Shown here one piece after another: positions 46,875 to 55,631 of a stretch of 64,000 nucleotides of DNA. Every line of letters begins with the position of its first letter. The first letter of the stretch is position 1. The stretch covers positions 1 through 64,000 of the forward strand of contig SBGU01000008.1 in assembly GCA_006226495.1 (NCBI GenBank), read 5' to 3'. The stretch is from Alphaproteobacteria bacterium. GTDB lineage: Bacteria > Pseudomonadota > Alphaproteobacteria > Sphingomonadales > Kordiimonadaceae. The notes under the pieces were generated by a model. That model did not search any database and was not told the DNA's origin. It saw nothing but the letters and a program-made list of their open reading frames with translations. Made by a program: the position numbers and the translations under genes.

Positions 46875-47333
46875 TTACCTCTTGTTCTTCACGTTCATGC
46901 CGCCGACATCAAGAACCGAAGGCTCCTGGGCTGCATGGGGGTGTTCGGTACCGGCGTATACACGCAGGTTGCGCATTTGCTGACGGCCAAGCGGGCCTTT
47001 CGGGATCATGCGCTGTACAGCGAGCTCGATCACGCGCTCCGGGAAACGGCCATTCAGGATTTCGCCAGCAGTGGCTTCCTTGATACCGCCCGGGTGGCCG
47101 GTGTGACGGTAGTAAACCTTGTCCGACAGTTTCTTGCCGGTCAGTTTCACTTTGTCAGCGTTGATAACGATCACGTTGTCGCCGCAATCCATGTGCGGGG
47201 TATACGTGGTTTTGTGCTTGCCACGGAGAACGACGGCAATTGCCTGTGCAAGACGGCCGAGTACAACGCCTTCGGCGTCAACAACAAGCCACTTCTTTTC
47301 GATCTCCGAAGGTTTTGCGCTATAGGTTTTCAT
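46875..47333 (-). CDS. rplM: Ribosomal protein L13 (uL13)
   Basis: A large-subunit assembly protein, 152 residues. [43 protein letters not shown] and [16 protein letters not shown] are the family blocks. It is the first gene of the rplM-rpsI operon; the 284-nt upstream gap to the divergent curA-like gene should hold promoters for both. Confidence 0.98.
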   Translation of the reverse strand: MKTYSAKPSEIEKKWLVVDAEGVVLGRLAQAIAVVLRGKHKTTYTPHMDCGDNVIVINADKVKLTGKKLSDKVYYRHTGHPGGIKEATAGEILNGRFPERVIELAVQRMIPKGPLGRQQMRNLRVYAGTEHPHAAQEPSVLDVGGMNVKNKR

Positions 47334-47617
47334 CGCAATTTGCCTCGGTTACCGGAATTTCCGGTGTTACTGTTCAACTAGAGCCTGACGCCTGCCAAAC
47401 ATGGCCCAGGCCCCAAAATCCGTAATAGGCGCGGAATATATGCATAATCGGGGCGCTGTCAACGGCTATTTTCGAGGTATGTTTTGAAAAATATACGTAA
47501 ATTCAATGGCTTGAAAAAACGGTAATTAAATACCCCATTGTTTTTGACCGGTTTCTTGCACTTCCCCGCCCCTGCTCCATATCATGCCCAGATATAATCC
47601 GCTTGGGGACGTACCAA

Positions 47618-48631
47618 ATGAGCAATAAACAGATCCTTCTGAACAGCCGCCCCGTCGGCTGGCCGACCGCCGAAAACTTCAAACTTGCCGACGCGCCGAT
47701 CCCGGAGCCGGCTGCAGGCCAGATGCTTCTGCAGGTCATCTGCATGTCGGTCGATCCCTACATGCGCGGCCGCATGAATGACGTCAAAAGCTATGTGCCA
47801 CCCTTCCAGATCGGGGAGCCGCTGCAGGCAGGTGTGGTTGGCAAGGTTGTCGCCTCCAATGGTGGCAAACACCCGGTCGGCACGTACCTGACCGGCATGG
47901 GTCTGTGGGCCAACTATATGGTCACGGACGGCAAGGGCTTCCAGCCGGTCGATCCCGCGCTTGCGCCCCTGTCCTATTACCTTGGCATCCTTGGCATGCC
48001 GGGCATGACCGCCTATGTGGGCCTGAAGGGTGTTGCCGAGATGAAAGAAGGCGAAAACCTGTTTGTCTCCGCTGCGTCCGGCGCTGTGGGCCAGGTTGTC
48101 GGCCAGATCGGCAAGATCATGGGCTGCCATGTTGCCGGCAGTGCCGGCGAGGACAGCAAGGTCGCCTACCTGAAGGATGAGCTCGGTTTCGATGCCGCCT
48201 TCAATTATAAAACCGCCGGCAACCTGCCCAAGGCAGTGCGCGACGCCTGCCCGAACGGCGTCGACGTCTATTTTGAAAATGTTGGTGGCCCGATCATGGA
48301 AGCCGTGTTCGCCAACCTGAATTTCAACAGCCGCGTGGCGCTGTGCGGCCTGATCGCGGCCTATAATGCCACCATGGACGACATGCCGGCCGGGCCGCGC
48401 AACATGTTCATGCTGGTGGGCCGCAGTGTGCGCATGCAGGGCTTTATCGTCTCCAACTATCCGGACCTGTGCCGCGAATGGGTCGGTGTTGGCGCCGGCT
48501 GGATCAGGGAAGGCAAGCTCAAGTATCGTGAAAGCATCGCCGAGGGCATCGAAAACGCCCCGCAGGCCTTCATCGACATGCTGGCCGGCAAGAATTTCGG
48601 CAAACAGGTCGTGCGGCTCGCCGATGACTGA
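47618..48631 (+). CDS. NADP-dependent oxidoreductase (CurA-like MDR family)
   Basis: A 337-residue zinc-free medium-chain dehydrogenase/reductase. VDPYMRGRMND is the family N-terminal motif. FVSAASGAVGQVVGQIGKIMG is the Rossmann nucleotide-binding turn, and YFENVGG is the third block. Relatives reduce activated alkenes (prostaglandin reductase, curcumin reductase). The ATG after TTGGGGAC is used. The substrate is unknown. Confidence 0.9.
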   Translation: MSNKQILLNSRPVGWPTAENFKLADAPIPEPAAGQMLLQVICMSVDPYMRGRMNDVKSYVPPFQIGEPLQAGVVGKVVASNGGKHPVGTYLTGMGLWANYMVTDGKGFQPVDPALAPLSYYLGILGMPGMTAYVGLKGVAEMKEGENLFVSAASGAVGQVVGQIGKIMGCHVAGSAGEDSKVAYLKDELGFDAAFNYKTAGNLPKAVRDACPNGVDVYFENVGGPIMEAVFANLNFNSRVALCGLIAAYNATMDDMPAGPRNMFMLVGRSVRMQGFIVSNYPDLCREWVGVGAGWIREGKLKYRESIAEGIENAPQAFIDMLAGKNFGKQVVRLADD

Positions 48632-48636
48632 GCGGC

Positions 48637-49779
48637 ATGCGGCATAAGAAAAAGCTGATAACCCTGGCGGTAGCTGTGGCCGCCGCCTTTTACCTTTTCT
48701 GGCCGGGATTCAGCCCGGACCTGAGCACCCCGCGCTCCCTTCACCTTAAAAATATTGAAAGCTTTGGCGCCAACCGTGGTGCTGGCAATGTGGTTGGCAT
48801 CGAGCCCTTCATGGAACCCGCGGACTATGCGACCGCAGATCGTTTCCGTGCCAAACTCGCCGGCTATTTCGAGGCCGCACGGGACAAGGGCTGGTTTGGC
48901 GACAATACGGTTGTCCTGTTGCCCGAGCATCTGGGCACATGGCTTTTGGCCGCGGGCAGCAAAAGCCGGGTTCTGGACGCGGGCGATATGGAGGGCGCCA
49001 TGCTGCCACTTGTGATCAGGCGCCCTATCACTTTCCTTAAAAATTACTTTATCTTTGATGACAAAGACATTGTTTCTGCATCACTTTTACGAAGTTACGC
49101 CGATCAGATATCCGCCGTCCAGCAGTCGGTTTACGGTGATCTTGCGAAGGAATATGGTGTCACGATCGTGGCAGGGTCATCAGCCCTGATGACCGCCGGC
49201 ATCTATGACGACGGCCTGAGCTACGGCCATGGCCCGATCTTCAATGCAAGTTTTGTATTCCGCCCTGACGGCCAGCCCGAAAATGACGCCGTCCGCAAGG
49301 AGCACCCGATCCCGTCCGAGGCCGGATTCACCACGCCCTGGCGCGCCGGCGGCCAGCCGACCTTTGCCCTGGGCAGCCACCGGTTCGGCGTGCTGATCTG
49401 TGCGGATAGCTGGTTTGAAGACAGCGCGGCACCGCTGGTGGCGGACGGCGCCGATATTCTGCTGGTGCCCGCCTTCCTTGATGGCCACGACTGGGACAGC
49501 CCGTGGCGCGGTTACCTGAATGACCAACCGGCAGACGATGGCTGGCGTGCCGATGTCGGCAAGATCACGGAAGGTGAAGCCTGGTTGAAATATGCGCTGC
49601 CGGCCCGAACACAAGCCGCCGGCCTGCGTTGGGGTATGACAGTGTTCCTGAAAGGCGAGCTTTGGGGCCTGAAGGGCCACGGCCAAGCCATCATCATTGA
49701 GGATGGTACTGTCCATACAGGAAAAGGCGGCACCGATGGCGCCGCCCTTTATAATCTCTGGCTCGATCAGTCCTCGTAG
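48637..49779 (+). CDS. Nitrilase-superfamily (carbon-nitrogen hydrolase) protein, membrane-anchored
   Basis: A 380-residue protein with an N-terminal hydrophobic segment (7-22) that may anchor or export it. The Glu-Lys-Cys triad of the superfamily can be placed at Glu97 (LLPEHLG), Lys221 (VRKEHP) and Cys255 (LICADSW). It is not Lnt: multiple membrane helices are missing. Location outside the cytosol is unusual for the superfamily. It lies 5 nt after the oxidoreductase gene and overlaps the converging cutA stop by 13 nt. Confidence 0.82.
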   Translation: MRHKKKLITLAVAVAAAFYLFWPGFSPDLSTPRSLHLKNIESFGANRGAGNVVGIEPFMEPADYATADRFRAKLAGYFEAARDKGWFGDNTVVLLPEHLGTWLLAAGSKSRVLDAGDMEGAMLPLVIRRPITFLKNYFIFDDKDIVSASLLRSYADQISAVQQSVYGDLAKEYGVTIVAGSSALMTAGIYDDGLSYGHGPIFNASFVFRPDGQPENDAVRKEHPIPSEAGFTTPWRAGGQPTFALGSHRFGVLICADSWFEDSAAPLVADGADILLVPAFLDGHDWDSPWRGYLNDQPADDGWRADVGKITEGEAWLKYALPARTQAAGLRWGMTVFLKGELWGLKGHGQAIIIEDGTVHTGKGGTDGAALYNLWLDQSS

Positions 49780-50120
49780 GACGGATGCGCTTCCTGGCCA
49801 ACCTGCTTGGCAACCCAGTCGAGATACATCTCGTTGCCGCCCACGATGGGCAATACGGTGATGCAGGGCACTTCATAGCTGTGCAGCGCCTTCAGCCGCT
49901 CAACCGCCGCGCTGACCTTGTCGGCGGTGGTTTTCATGAAGATGGTCACTTCGTTATCCAGTTGGATAATGCCGTCCCATTCATAGATCGACCGTGTACC
50001 GGTGTTGACATTGGCGCACGCCACCAGGCGCTCTTTCACCAGCGCCGTGGCCATATGCACGGCAACATCCTCGTTTTCAGCCATCACATAGATGGTGACG
50101 AACTCTTTATCCTCGCTCAT
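49767..50120 (-). CDS. cutA: Divalent-cation tolerance protein CutA
   Basis: A 117-residue trimeric, PII-like-fold protein. ALVKERLVACANVN and the KTTADKVSAAVERLKALHSYEVPCI region are the usual CutA1 blocks, containing the conserved Cys and the Tyr-Glu-Pro triplet. Early work linked it to copper tolerance; its role is still debated. The ATG overlaps the ctaA stop by one base (TAATG). Confidence 0.95.
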   Translation of the reverse strand: MSEDKEFVTIYVMAENEDVAVHMATALVKERLVACANVNTGTRSIYEWDGIIQLDNEVTIFMKTTADKVSAAVERLKALHSYEVPCITVLPIVGGNEMYLDWVAKQVGQEAHPSYED

Positions 50121-51154
50121 TATCGGCTTTCCCCTCGCCTTTGTTTATGTATCAGGTTTACCAGGGCCGCGAGCACAAGCACGCCACCACCCTGGTGGGC
50201 GGTTCCCCAGTCCACGGGAACTTCCTTTATTAACATGATGATGCCAAGCGTCATTTGCAAACCCACAGCGGCAAAAACTGTCCAGGCGGCACTGCGGATG
50301 GCTGGTGCGGCGTGGCGCGCGCACCAAACGATGGTGATAACAAGCGCGGTCAGGACATAGGCTCCCATGCGGTGGTCGAACTGCACGGTAATGGCATTGT
50401 CGAAGAGGTTGCGCCACCAGGGCTCCATATGCATCAGGCCGTCGGGCACCAGACCGTCCCCCATCAGGGGCCAGGTATTGAAGATGTGCCCGGCCTTCAG
50501 GCCCGCGACAAGCGCGCCCATCACCAGTTGCAGCACCAGCACCAGCATGGCGGTGTGGGTAAGCGGTTTCAGCGGCCCGCGTGCCTGTGCGGGCGGGCGC
50601 GGGTTCAGAAGCGACAGTGCGGTCCAGAAGATGGCGGCAAAGATGAACAGGGCCAGCGACAGGTGCGCCGCAAGCCGGTAATGGCTGACAGCGGGTTCCT
50701 TCACCAGGCCCGAAGCGACCATGTACCAGCCCAGCGCACCCTGCGCGCCCCCCAGCAGGAACAAGGCTATCAGGCGTGCCTTGTAACCATAGGGAATGCG
50801 CCGCCGTATCCAGAACCATATAAGGCCCGCAAGGAAAAACAGCCCGATCAGGCGCCCGAGCAGCCGATGCGCCCATTCCCAGTAGAAAATACCCTTGAAG
50901 TCCTCAAGGCTCATGCCGAGGTTCTTGAGCTTGTATTCCGGGCTGAGCTGGTATTTGGCGAACTCGGCCTGCCAGTCGCTTTCCGACAGCGGCGGTAAGG
51001 CACCGGTAACCGGCTTCCATTCGACAATGGACAGGCCGGATTCGGTCAGCCGTGTCGCACCACCCACAACCACCATGGCAAATACCATGAAGGCCATGAA
51101 CAGCAGCCAATAGCCAACGGCACGACGGTCTCTATCGCGGGTCTGGTACATCAT
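50120..51154 (-). CDS. ctaA: Heme A synthase (COX15/CtaA)
   Basis: Oxidises heme O to heme A for aa3-type oxidases. The 344-residue membrane protein has eight helices. The four heme-ligand His lie in YWEWAHRLLGRL, VSHYRLAAHL, VQFDHRMGAY and GTAHQGGGVL. GGATRLTESGLSIVEWKPVTG is the N-terminal signature of the alphaproteobacterial/mitochondrial type. Two ATGs stand next to each other and the first is used. No cox genes are in the window. Confidence 0.96.
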   Translation of the reverse strand: MMYQTRDRDRRAVGYWLLFMAFMVFAMVVVGGATRLTESGLSIVEWKPVTGALPPLSESDWQAEFAKYQLSPEYKLKNLGMSLEDFKGIFYWEWAHRLLGRLIGLFFLAGLIWFWIRRRIPYGYKARLIALFLLGGAQGALGWYMVASGLVKEPAVSHYRLAAHLSLALFIFAAIFWTALSLLNPRPPAQARGPLKPLTHTAMLVLVLQLVMGALVAGLKAGHIFNTWPLMGDGLVPDGLMHMEPWWRNLFDNAITVQFDHRMGAYVLTALVITIVWCARHAAPAIRSAAWTVFAAVGLQMTLGIIMLIKEVPVDWGTAHQGGGVLVLAALVNLIHKQRRGESR

Positions 51155-51303
51155 GGCTCGCTTGCTAGCGTGGATACGGCAGGCGCACAAGGTCTATTGT
51201 GTCGCACCTTGCCGCTGCGGGGAAAATATCGCTGCGCGATTGCACACCCGCTGTCAGGTGTTACAATGTTGTCCTGCGGGCCTCCGTCAAGAAAGGGAAT
51301 AGA

Positions 51304-51687
51304 ATGAGCACCCTGATGGATCGAATTGGTGACGAAGGCACCCTTGACGATATCATTGCGCGGTTTCATGAAAAGCTGCTGGTTGACGATCTGACCAGTC
51401 CCTTTTTCAAAAATGTCGATAGCGAACGCCTGCACCGCAAGCAGCACTGGTTCCTCACCATGGTCTTTTGCGGCAAGTCCGAGGGTGTGGCCTACTATAT
51501 GCAGGAATCGCATGCCGAACTGGTACGCAACATGGGGCTGAATGAAACCCATTTCAAACGCACGCTCGAACATCTTGAAAGCTCACTGGTCGAAGCAGGC
51601 CTGGGGGCCGACCTTATCGCCGAAATTATGGCGTTAACGGCCAGCCTTGAGGACCCGATCCTGAACCGGAACGCCAAAAAGCTCTAG
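51304..51687 (+). CDS. Truncated hemoglobin (group I-like)
   Basis: A 127-residue globin of the 2-over-2 fold. MSTLMDRIGDEGTLDDII is the N-terminus, PFF lies at 33-35 in the B-helix region, and the proximal His is His70 in MQESHAELV. The ATG follows AAGAAAGGGAATAG. Such proteins handle O2, NO or small redox ligands. The stop overlaps that of the converging permease gene by 4 nt. The group is judged from length and motifs and is not certain. Confidence 0.88.
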   Translation: MSTLMDRIGDEGTLDDIIARFHEKLLVDDLTSPFFKNVDSERLHRKQHWFLTMVFCGKSEGVAYYMQESHAELVRNMGLNETHFKRTLEHLESSLVEAGLGADLIAEIMALTASLEDPILNRNAKKL

Positions 51688-52445
51688 CGACGACCGCGGC
51701 GCATGAGCACCCATTCCAGCAGGCTGAAACCATAGAAGATCAGGACGCCCATCAGGCTCAGGATCATCAGGCCTGCAAACATTTTCTCGATCTGCAGGCG
51801 GTTGCCGGCTTCAAGAATTTTCCAGGCAAGACCGGTTGCGCCACCGGAACCCGCCACAAATTCTGCGACCACAGCACCGATGAGCGCAAGGCCGCCACTG
51901 ACCTTCAGGCTGGCCAGCAGGTACGGCAAGGCCGTGGGCCAGGAAAGCCGCCAGAAGCGCTGCCAGCGGCTTGCGCGGTACAGGGTGAAAAGCTCGTTCA
52001 GGTTACCATCGACTGCTCTCAATCCCGCCGACATGTTGGCAAGGATAGGGAAAAAGGCCGCAAGCCAGGCAATGATGACCAGGGCGCGGTCGACATGGTC
52101 GATACCGACCCAGATCAACACAAGTGGCGCGACCGAGACAATGGGGGTTACCTGCGCCACAATGGCAAAGGGATAAACAGTCATTTCAAAGGTGCGGCTG
52201 AGGCTGAACAACAGTGCCAGCAACACGCCGGTGCAGATCGCCAGCCCGAGCGCAAACAAGGTGATCCTGAGCGTGCCCCAGGCTGCTGCCATAAGCCCCC
52301 CGAAATTGTCCAGAAGGGCCTGGAACACGGCCACCGGCGTCGGCAGCACAAATTTGGGCACACCCGTTGCAACGACAGCGACATGCCAGCCGACCAGAAG
52401 CACGACCAGTGCAGCGATGGGCAGCAGTATGGCCTTCAGCTTCAT
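51684..52445 (-). CDS. ABC transporter permease (SsuC/TauC/ThiX type)
   Basis: A 253-residue inner-membrane permease with six helices. The EAA-type loop facing the ATPase is in ELFTLYRASRWQRFWRLSWPTALPY (interrupted here), and VAEFVAGSGGATGLAWKI follows. It overlaps the ATPase gene by 4 nt. Together with the ATPase and the NMT1-type binding protein it makes a complete importer. Confidence 0.92.
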   Translation of the reverse strand: MKLKAILLPIAALVVLLVGWHVAVVATGVPKFVLPTPVAVFQALLDNFGGLMAAAWGTLRITLFALGLAICTGVLLALLFSLSRTFEMTVYPFAIVAQVTPIVSVAPLVLIWVGIDHVDRALVIIAWLAAFFPILANMSAGLRAVDGNLNELFTLYRASRWQRFWRLSWPTALPYLLASLKVSGGLALIGAVVAEFVAGSGGATGLAWKILEAGNRLQIEKMFAGLMILSLMGVLIFYGFSLLEWVLMRRGRR

Positions 52446-53155
52446 GGTGTTTCCTCCAGAAGCTGGCCGATTTGCGCCACGGCGGCCATGAACGGGGCCG
52501 ACGCACGCTGCGCGGCGGGTGCCAGGCTGCGGTCAAGCCCGGGCACGATCTCGCCGGCGATACGCCCTGCCCGCATCACCAGCACGCGGTCCGACAGGAA
52601 TGCCGCTTCATAGAGGCTGTGGGTCACAAACAGGCAGCCCCAGCCGCGCTCTGCCGTCAGGTCGAGAAGCAGCCTGTTCATCTGGAAGCGCAGGATTTCA
52701 TCCAGGGCTGCGAAGGGCTCGTCCATCAGCATCAGGTGGGGCGCGCTGGCCAAGGCCCGTGCGATCGACACCCGCATGCGCTGGCCGCCCGACAGCATAT
52801 CGGGATAGCGGCCCGCCAGGTCATCAAGACCGACAGCCCCAAGCGCGCGCTGGATCGCTTCAGGGTTTCTCTCGCCAGCGAGGGTCAGGGGCAGCGCGAC
52901 ATTGTCCGCCACGGTGGCCCACGGCATCAGCGCCGCATCCTGGAACACGAAGCCGACCTTATGGTTGGCGGCGTCCCACGCGATTGATCCGGAATTCGGC
53001 GCAAGCAAGCCGGCAACCAGCCGCAGAACGGTCGATTTGCCACAGCCGGACGGGCCAAGAAGCGACACGATTTCACCCTTGCACACCCGAAAGTCCACAT
53101 CGGTCAGGACGGGGCTGTCGCCATAACTGAAGGCAAGCCCCTGTGCCGTGAGCAT
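52442..53155 (-). CDS. ABC transporter ATP-binding protein
   Basis: A 237-residue nitrate/sulfonate/taurine-class ATPase. Walker A GPSGCGKST (about 33-41), Q-loop QDAALMPWATV, signature LSGGQRMRVSIARAL, Walker B LMLMDEPFAALD and the switch His in VTHSLYEAA are all intact. It overlaps the binding-protein gene by one base and the permease by 4 nt. Confidence 0.95.
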   Translation of the reverse strand: MLTAQGLAFSYGDSPVLTDVDFRVCKGEIVSLLGPSGCGKSTVLRLVAGLLAPNSGSIAWDAANHKVGFVFQDAALMPWATVADNVALPLTLAGERNPEAIQRALGAVGLDDLAGRYPDMLSGGQRMRVSIARALASAPHLMLMDEPFAALDEILRFQMNRLLLDLTAERGWGCLFVTHSLYEAAFLSDRVLVMRAGRIAGEIVPGLDRSLAPAAQRASAPFMAAVAQIGQLLEETP

Positions 53156-54120
53156 CAGTCCTCAGCCCCCGGCAGGTATTCCAGCGTGTAGGCAGCCCCC
53201 ACATCCAGCCCCCCGGGCAGGATGCCAAGGCCGGACATCTGGGCGTAAAAGTCCTGCCAGCGTGCGTCGGTCATGGTGCCGACACCGGCTTTGTCGCCCA
53301 GCATGGCGTTGGCAAGCATTTCCTTGCGGGCATAAGCCAGCAACTCCGGTGTCATTTCAGGGTTATCCTTCAGGATCAGGGCATTGCCAGCCGATGCATC
53401 ACCCCAGATATAGTCCTGCCAGCCAAGGATGCTGGCTTCAACAAAGGCACGCACGGTATCGGGGTTTTCGTCCAGATAGGCGCTGCGTACCATCACCATA
53501 CCGGCATACCCCGGGTAGCCCGCGTCTGCGAACAGGAACACCTTGGGTGTCACACCTGCCTGTGCCGCCGAATAAGGTTCGGACGACAGATAGCCTTCCT
53601 GTACTGTGCCCTTGTTCACAAGCCAGGGTGCCAAGGAATAGGTATATTTGCGGATCTGGCTGTCGTCATAGCCGAACCGGGCCTTGAGCCAGGGCCAGAA
53701 GGTCGCAACCGCGCTGTCGGAAATGAAGATCGGCATACCCTTCAGGTCGCCGAATCCGGTTGCCGGCACCTCCGGATGCACCATCAGCACCTGCGGGTCC
53801 TTCTGGAAGCTGGTCATCACCACCTTGACCGGGGCACCGGACGCCAGAAGGTTCAGGGGCTGGAAACTGTTGGACGCCATGCCGATGTCAAGCGCACCAG
53901 CGGCCATCAGGCGCGGCAGGTCGGTTTGCGGCCCACCCGGACGGATGCGGACATCAAGGCCGCGTTCCTTGTAAAAGCCTTTGGCCACGGCCTGATAGAA
54001 ACCGCCATGTTCGGCCTGGGCCTTCCAGTCGGTCGCAAATGTGATGGCCGTATCGGCTGCGCGCGCGGCGGGCACGGCGAAGGTGGCCACCAGGGCCAAT
54101 ATGGTAAACAAGCGTTTCAT
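53155..54120 (-). CDS. ABC transporter substrate-binding protein, NMT1/THI5-like
   Basis: A 321-residue periplasmic binding protein with a signal peptide (MKRLFTILALVATFAVPAARA). FATDWKAQAEHGGFYQAVAKGFYKERGLDV is the NMT1 opening; ALDIGMASNS and YLSSEPYSAAQAGV follow. In this group ThiY binds the thiamine pyrimidine precursor and RibY binds riboflavin; either is possible. The gene starts 42 nt after der, too short for a TPP or FMN riboswitch, and so is likely transcribed with it. Confidence 0.88.
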   Translation of the reverse strand: MKRLFTILALVATFAVPAARAADTAITFATDWKAQAEHGGFYQAVAKGFYKERGLDVRIRPGGPQTDLPRLMAAGALDIGMASNSFQPLNLLASGAPVKVVMTSFQKDPQVLMVHPEVPATGFGDLKGMPIFISDSAVATFWPWLKARFGYDDSQIRKYTYSLAPWLVNKGTVQEGYLSSEPYSAAQAGVTPKVFLFADAGYPGYAGMVMVRSAYLDENPDTVRAFVEASILGWQDYIWGDASAGNALILKDNPEMTPELLAYARKEMLANAMLGDKAGVGTMTDARWQDFYAQMSGLGILPGGLDVGAAYTLEYLPGAED

Positions 54121-54162
54121 GGCCCGACTATAAGCCAGGCCATGCAAAGGTCCAAACGCTTC

Positions 54163-55605
54163 CTAACGCTTCTTGCGCCGGCTTTCGTAGGGGTTTGCAC
54201 CCTTCTTCATCACGAACCTGAGCGGTACGCCCGGCAGGTCGAACGCGCGGCGCAGTTCGTTTTCCATATAGCGCACATAGCTGTCCGGCAGGTCATCGGG
54301 ACGGTTGCAGAACAAGAGAAATGTCGGCGGACGCGACTTGATCTGGGCACCATAGCGGATCTTGATGCGGCGGCCGTTCACGGACGGTGCCGGGTGCTTT
54401 TCAAGAATTTCGCTGAGCCAGCGGTTGAAGGCCGCCGTAGGGATGCGGGCGTTCCAGATTTCATAGGCTTCGGCCACAGCCGGCATCAGGCGCTGCACAC
54501 CCTGCCCGGTCAGCGCCGAGAAATTGATCACCTGCACACCCTTGAGCTGCGGCAGGCTGCGGGTCAGGGTGTCCTTGAGCTGGCGGGTCGCTTCCAGCCG
54601 GTTCTCGACAACGTCCCATTTGTTGAGGGCAATCACCAGCGCGCGGCCTTCATTGACCACCAGTTCGGCGATCTTCAGATCCTGGCGCTCGATGCCCTGT
54701 TCGGCGTCCAGCAAAAGCACGACCACTTCAGCGAACTGGATGGCGCGCAGGCTGTCTGCAACAGACAGTTTCTCCAGCTTTTCATTCACGCGGGCGCGCT
54801 TGCGCATGCCGGCGGTGTCGAACAGCTTGACCGGCAGGCCGTCCCATTCCCAGTCAACGGCGATGGAATCGCGCGTCAGGCCCGCTTCGGGGCCGGTAAT
54901 CATGCGATCGTCTTCAATCAGCATGTTGATCAGCGTCGACTTGCCGGCGTTTGGACGGCCAACAACCGCCAGCCTGAGCGGGCGGATGACTTCATCGTCC
55001 TCCACGTCGACATACTGGTATTCAAGGTCGCCTTCGGTCGGGCCGGTGTCCCTGCCCTGGCCTTCGCGCACCAGTTCAGGCTCCAGGTCCTCGTAAGGAT
55101 CGATGCCTTTTTCCTTCAGCGCGTCGACAATGGCGGCATACAGTTCACCCAGGCCTTCGCCGTGTTCGGCAGAAAGGCCGATCGGTTCGCCAAGGCCAAG
55201 GGTGTAGGCTTCATAGATGCCGTCGACGACAGCACTGCCTTCGCACTTGTTGGCACACAGGATGACGGGCGTGTTGCTGCGGCGCAACCATTTGGCAAAA
55301 TGCTCGTCCGCGGGTGTGACACCGGCGCGGGCATCATACAGCATCAGGGTAATGTCGGCTTCCTCGACCGCGCGTTCCGTCTGCTTGCGCATGCGGTCGG
55401 ACAGCGAACCGGGTTCACCCTCTTCAAGGCCTGCCGTGTCGATAAGGCTGAATTCAAGGTCCGCAATGCGGCCCTCGGCTTCACGCCGGTCACGGGTTAC
55501 ACCCGGGGTGTCATCAACAATAGCGATCTTCTTGCCAACCAGGCGGTTGAACAAGGTCGATTTGCCCACGTTGGGGCGCCCAACAATGGCAAGGGTAAAG
55601 CTCAT
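54163..55605 (-). CDS. der: Ribosome-assembly GTPase Der (EngA)
   Basis: A tandem-GTPase essential for 50S maturation; 480 residues. The first G domain has GRPNVGKST (10-18), DTAGLEE and NKCEG; the second has GRPNAGKST, DTAGMRK and NKWD. A C-terminal KH-like domain carries PPTFLLFCNRPDDLPDSY. The yfgM-like, bamB, der order is conserved in many proteobacteria. Confidence 0.97.
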   Translation of the reverse strand: MSFTLAIVGRPNVGKSTLFNRLVGKKIAIVDDTPGVTRDRREAEGRIADLEFSLIDTAGLEEGEPGSLSDRMRKQTERAVEEADITLMLYDARAGVTPADEHFAKWLRRSNTPVILCANKCEGSAVVDGIYEAYTLGLGEPIGLSAEHGEGLGELYAAIVDALKEKGIDPYEDLEPELVREGQGRDTGPTEGDLEYQYVDVEDDEVIRPLRLAVVGRPNAGKSTLINMLIEDDRMITGPEAGLTRDSIAVDWEWDGLPVKLFDTAGMRKRARVNEKLEKLSVADSLRAIQFAEVVVLLLDAEQGIERQDLKIAELVVNEGRALVIALNKWDVVENRLEATRQLKDTLTRSLPQLKGVQVINFSALTGQGVQRLMPAVAEAYEIWNARIPTAAFNRWLSEILEKHPAPSVNGRRIKIRYGAQIKSRPPTFLLFCNRPDDLPDSYVRYMENELRRAFDLPGVPLRFVMKKGANPYESRRKKR

Positions 55606-55631
55606 TGGCCACTAATCCGAAAAGTGGCCTA

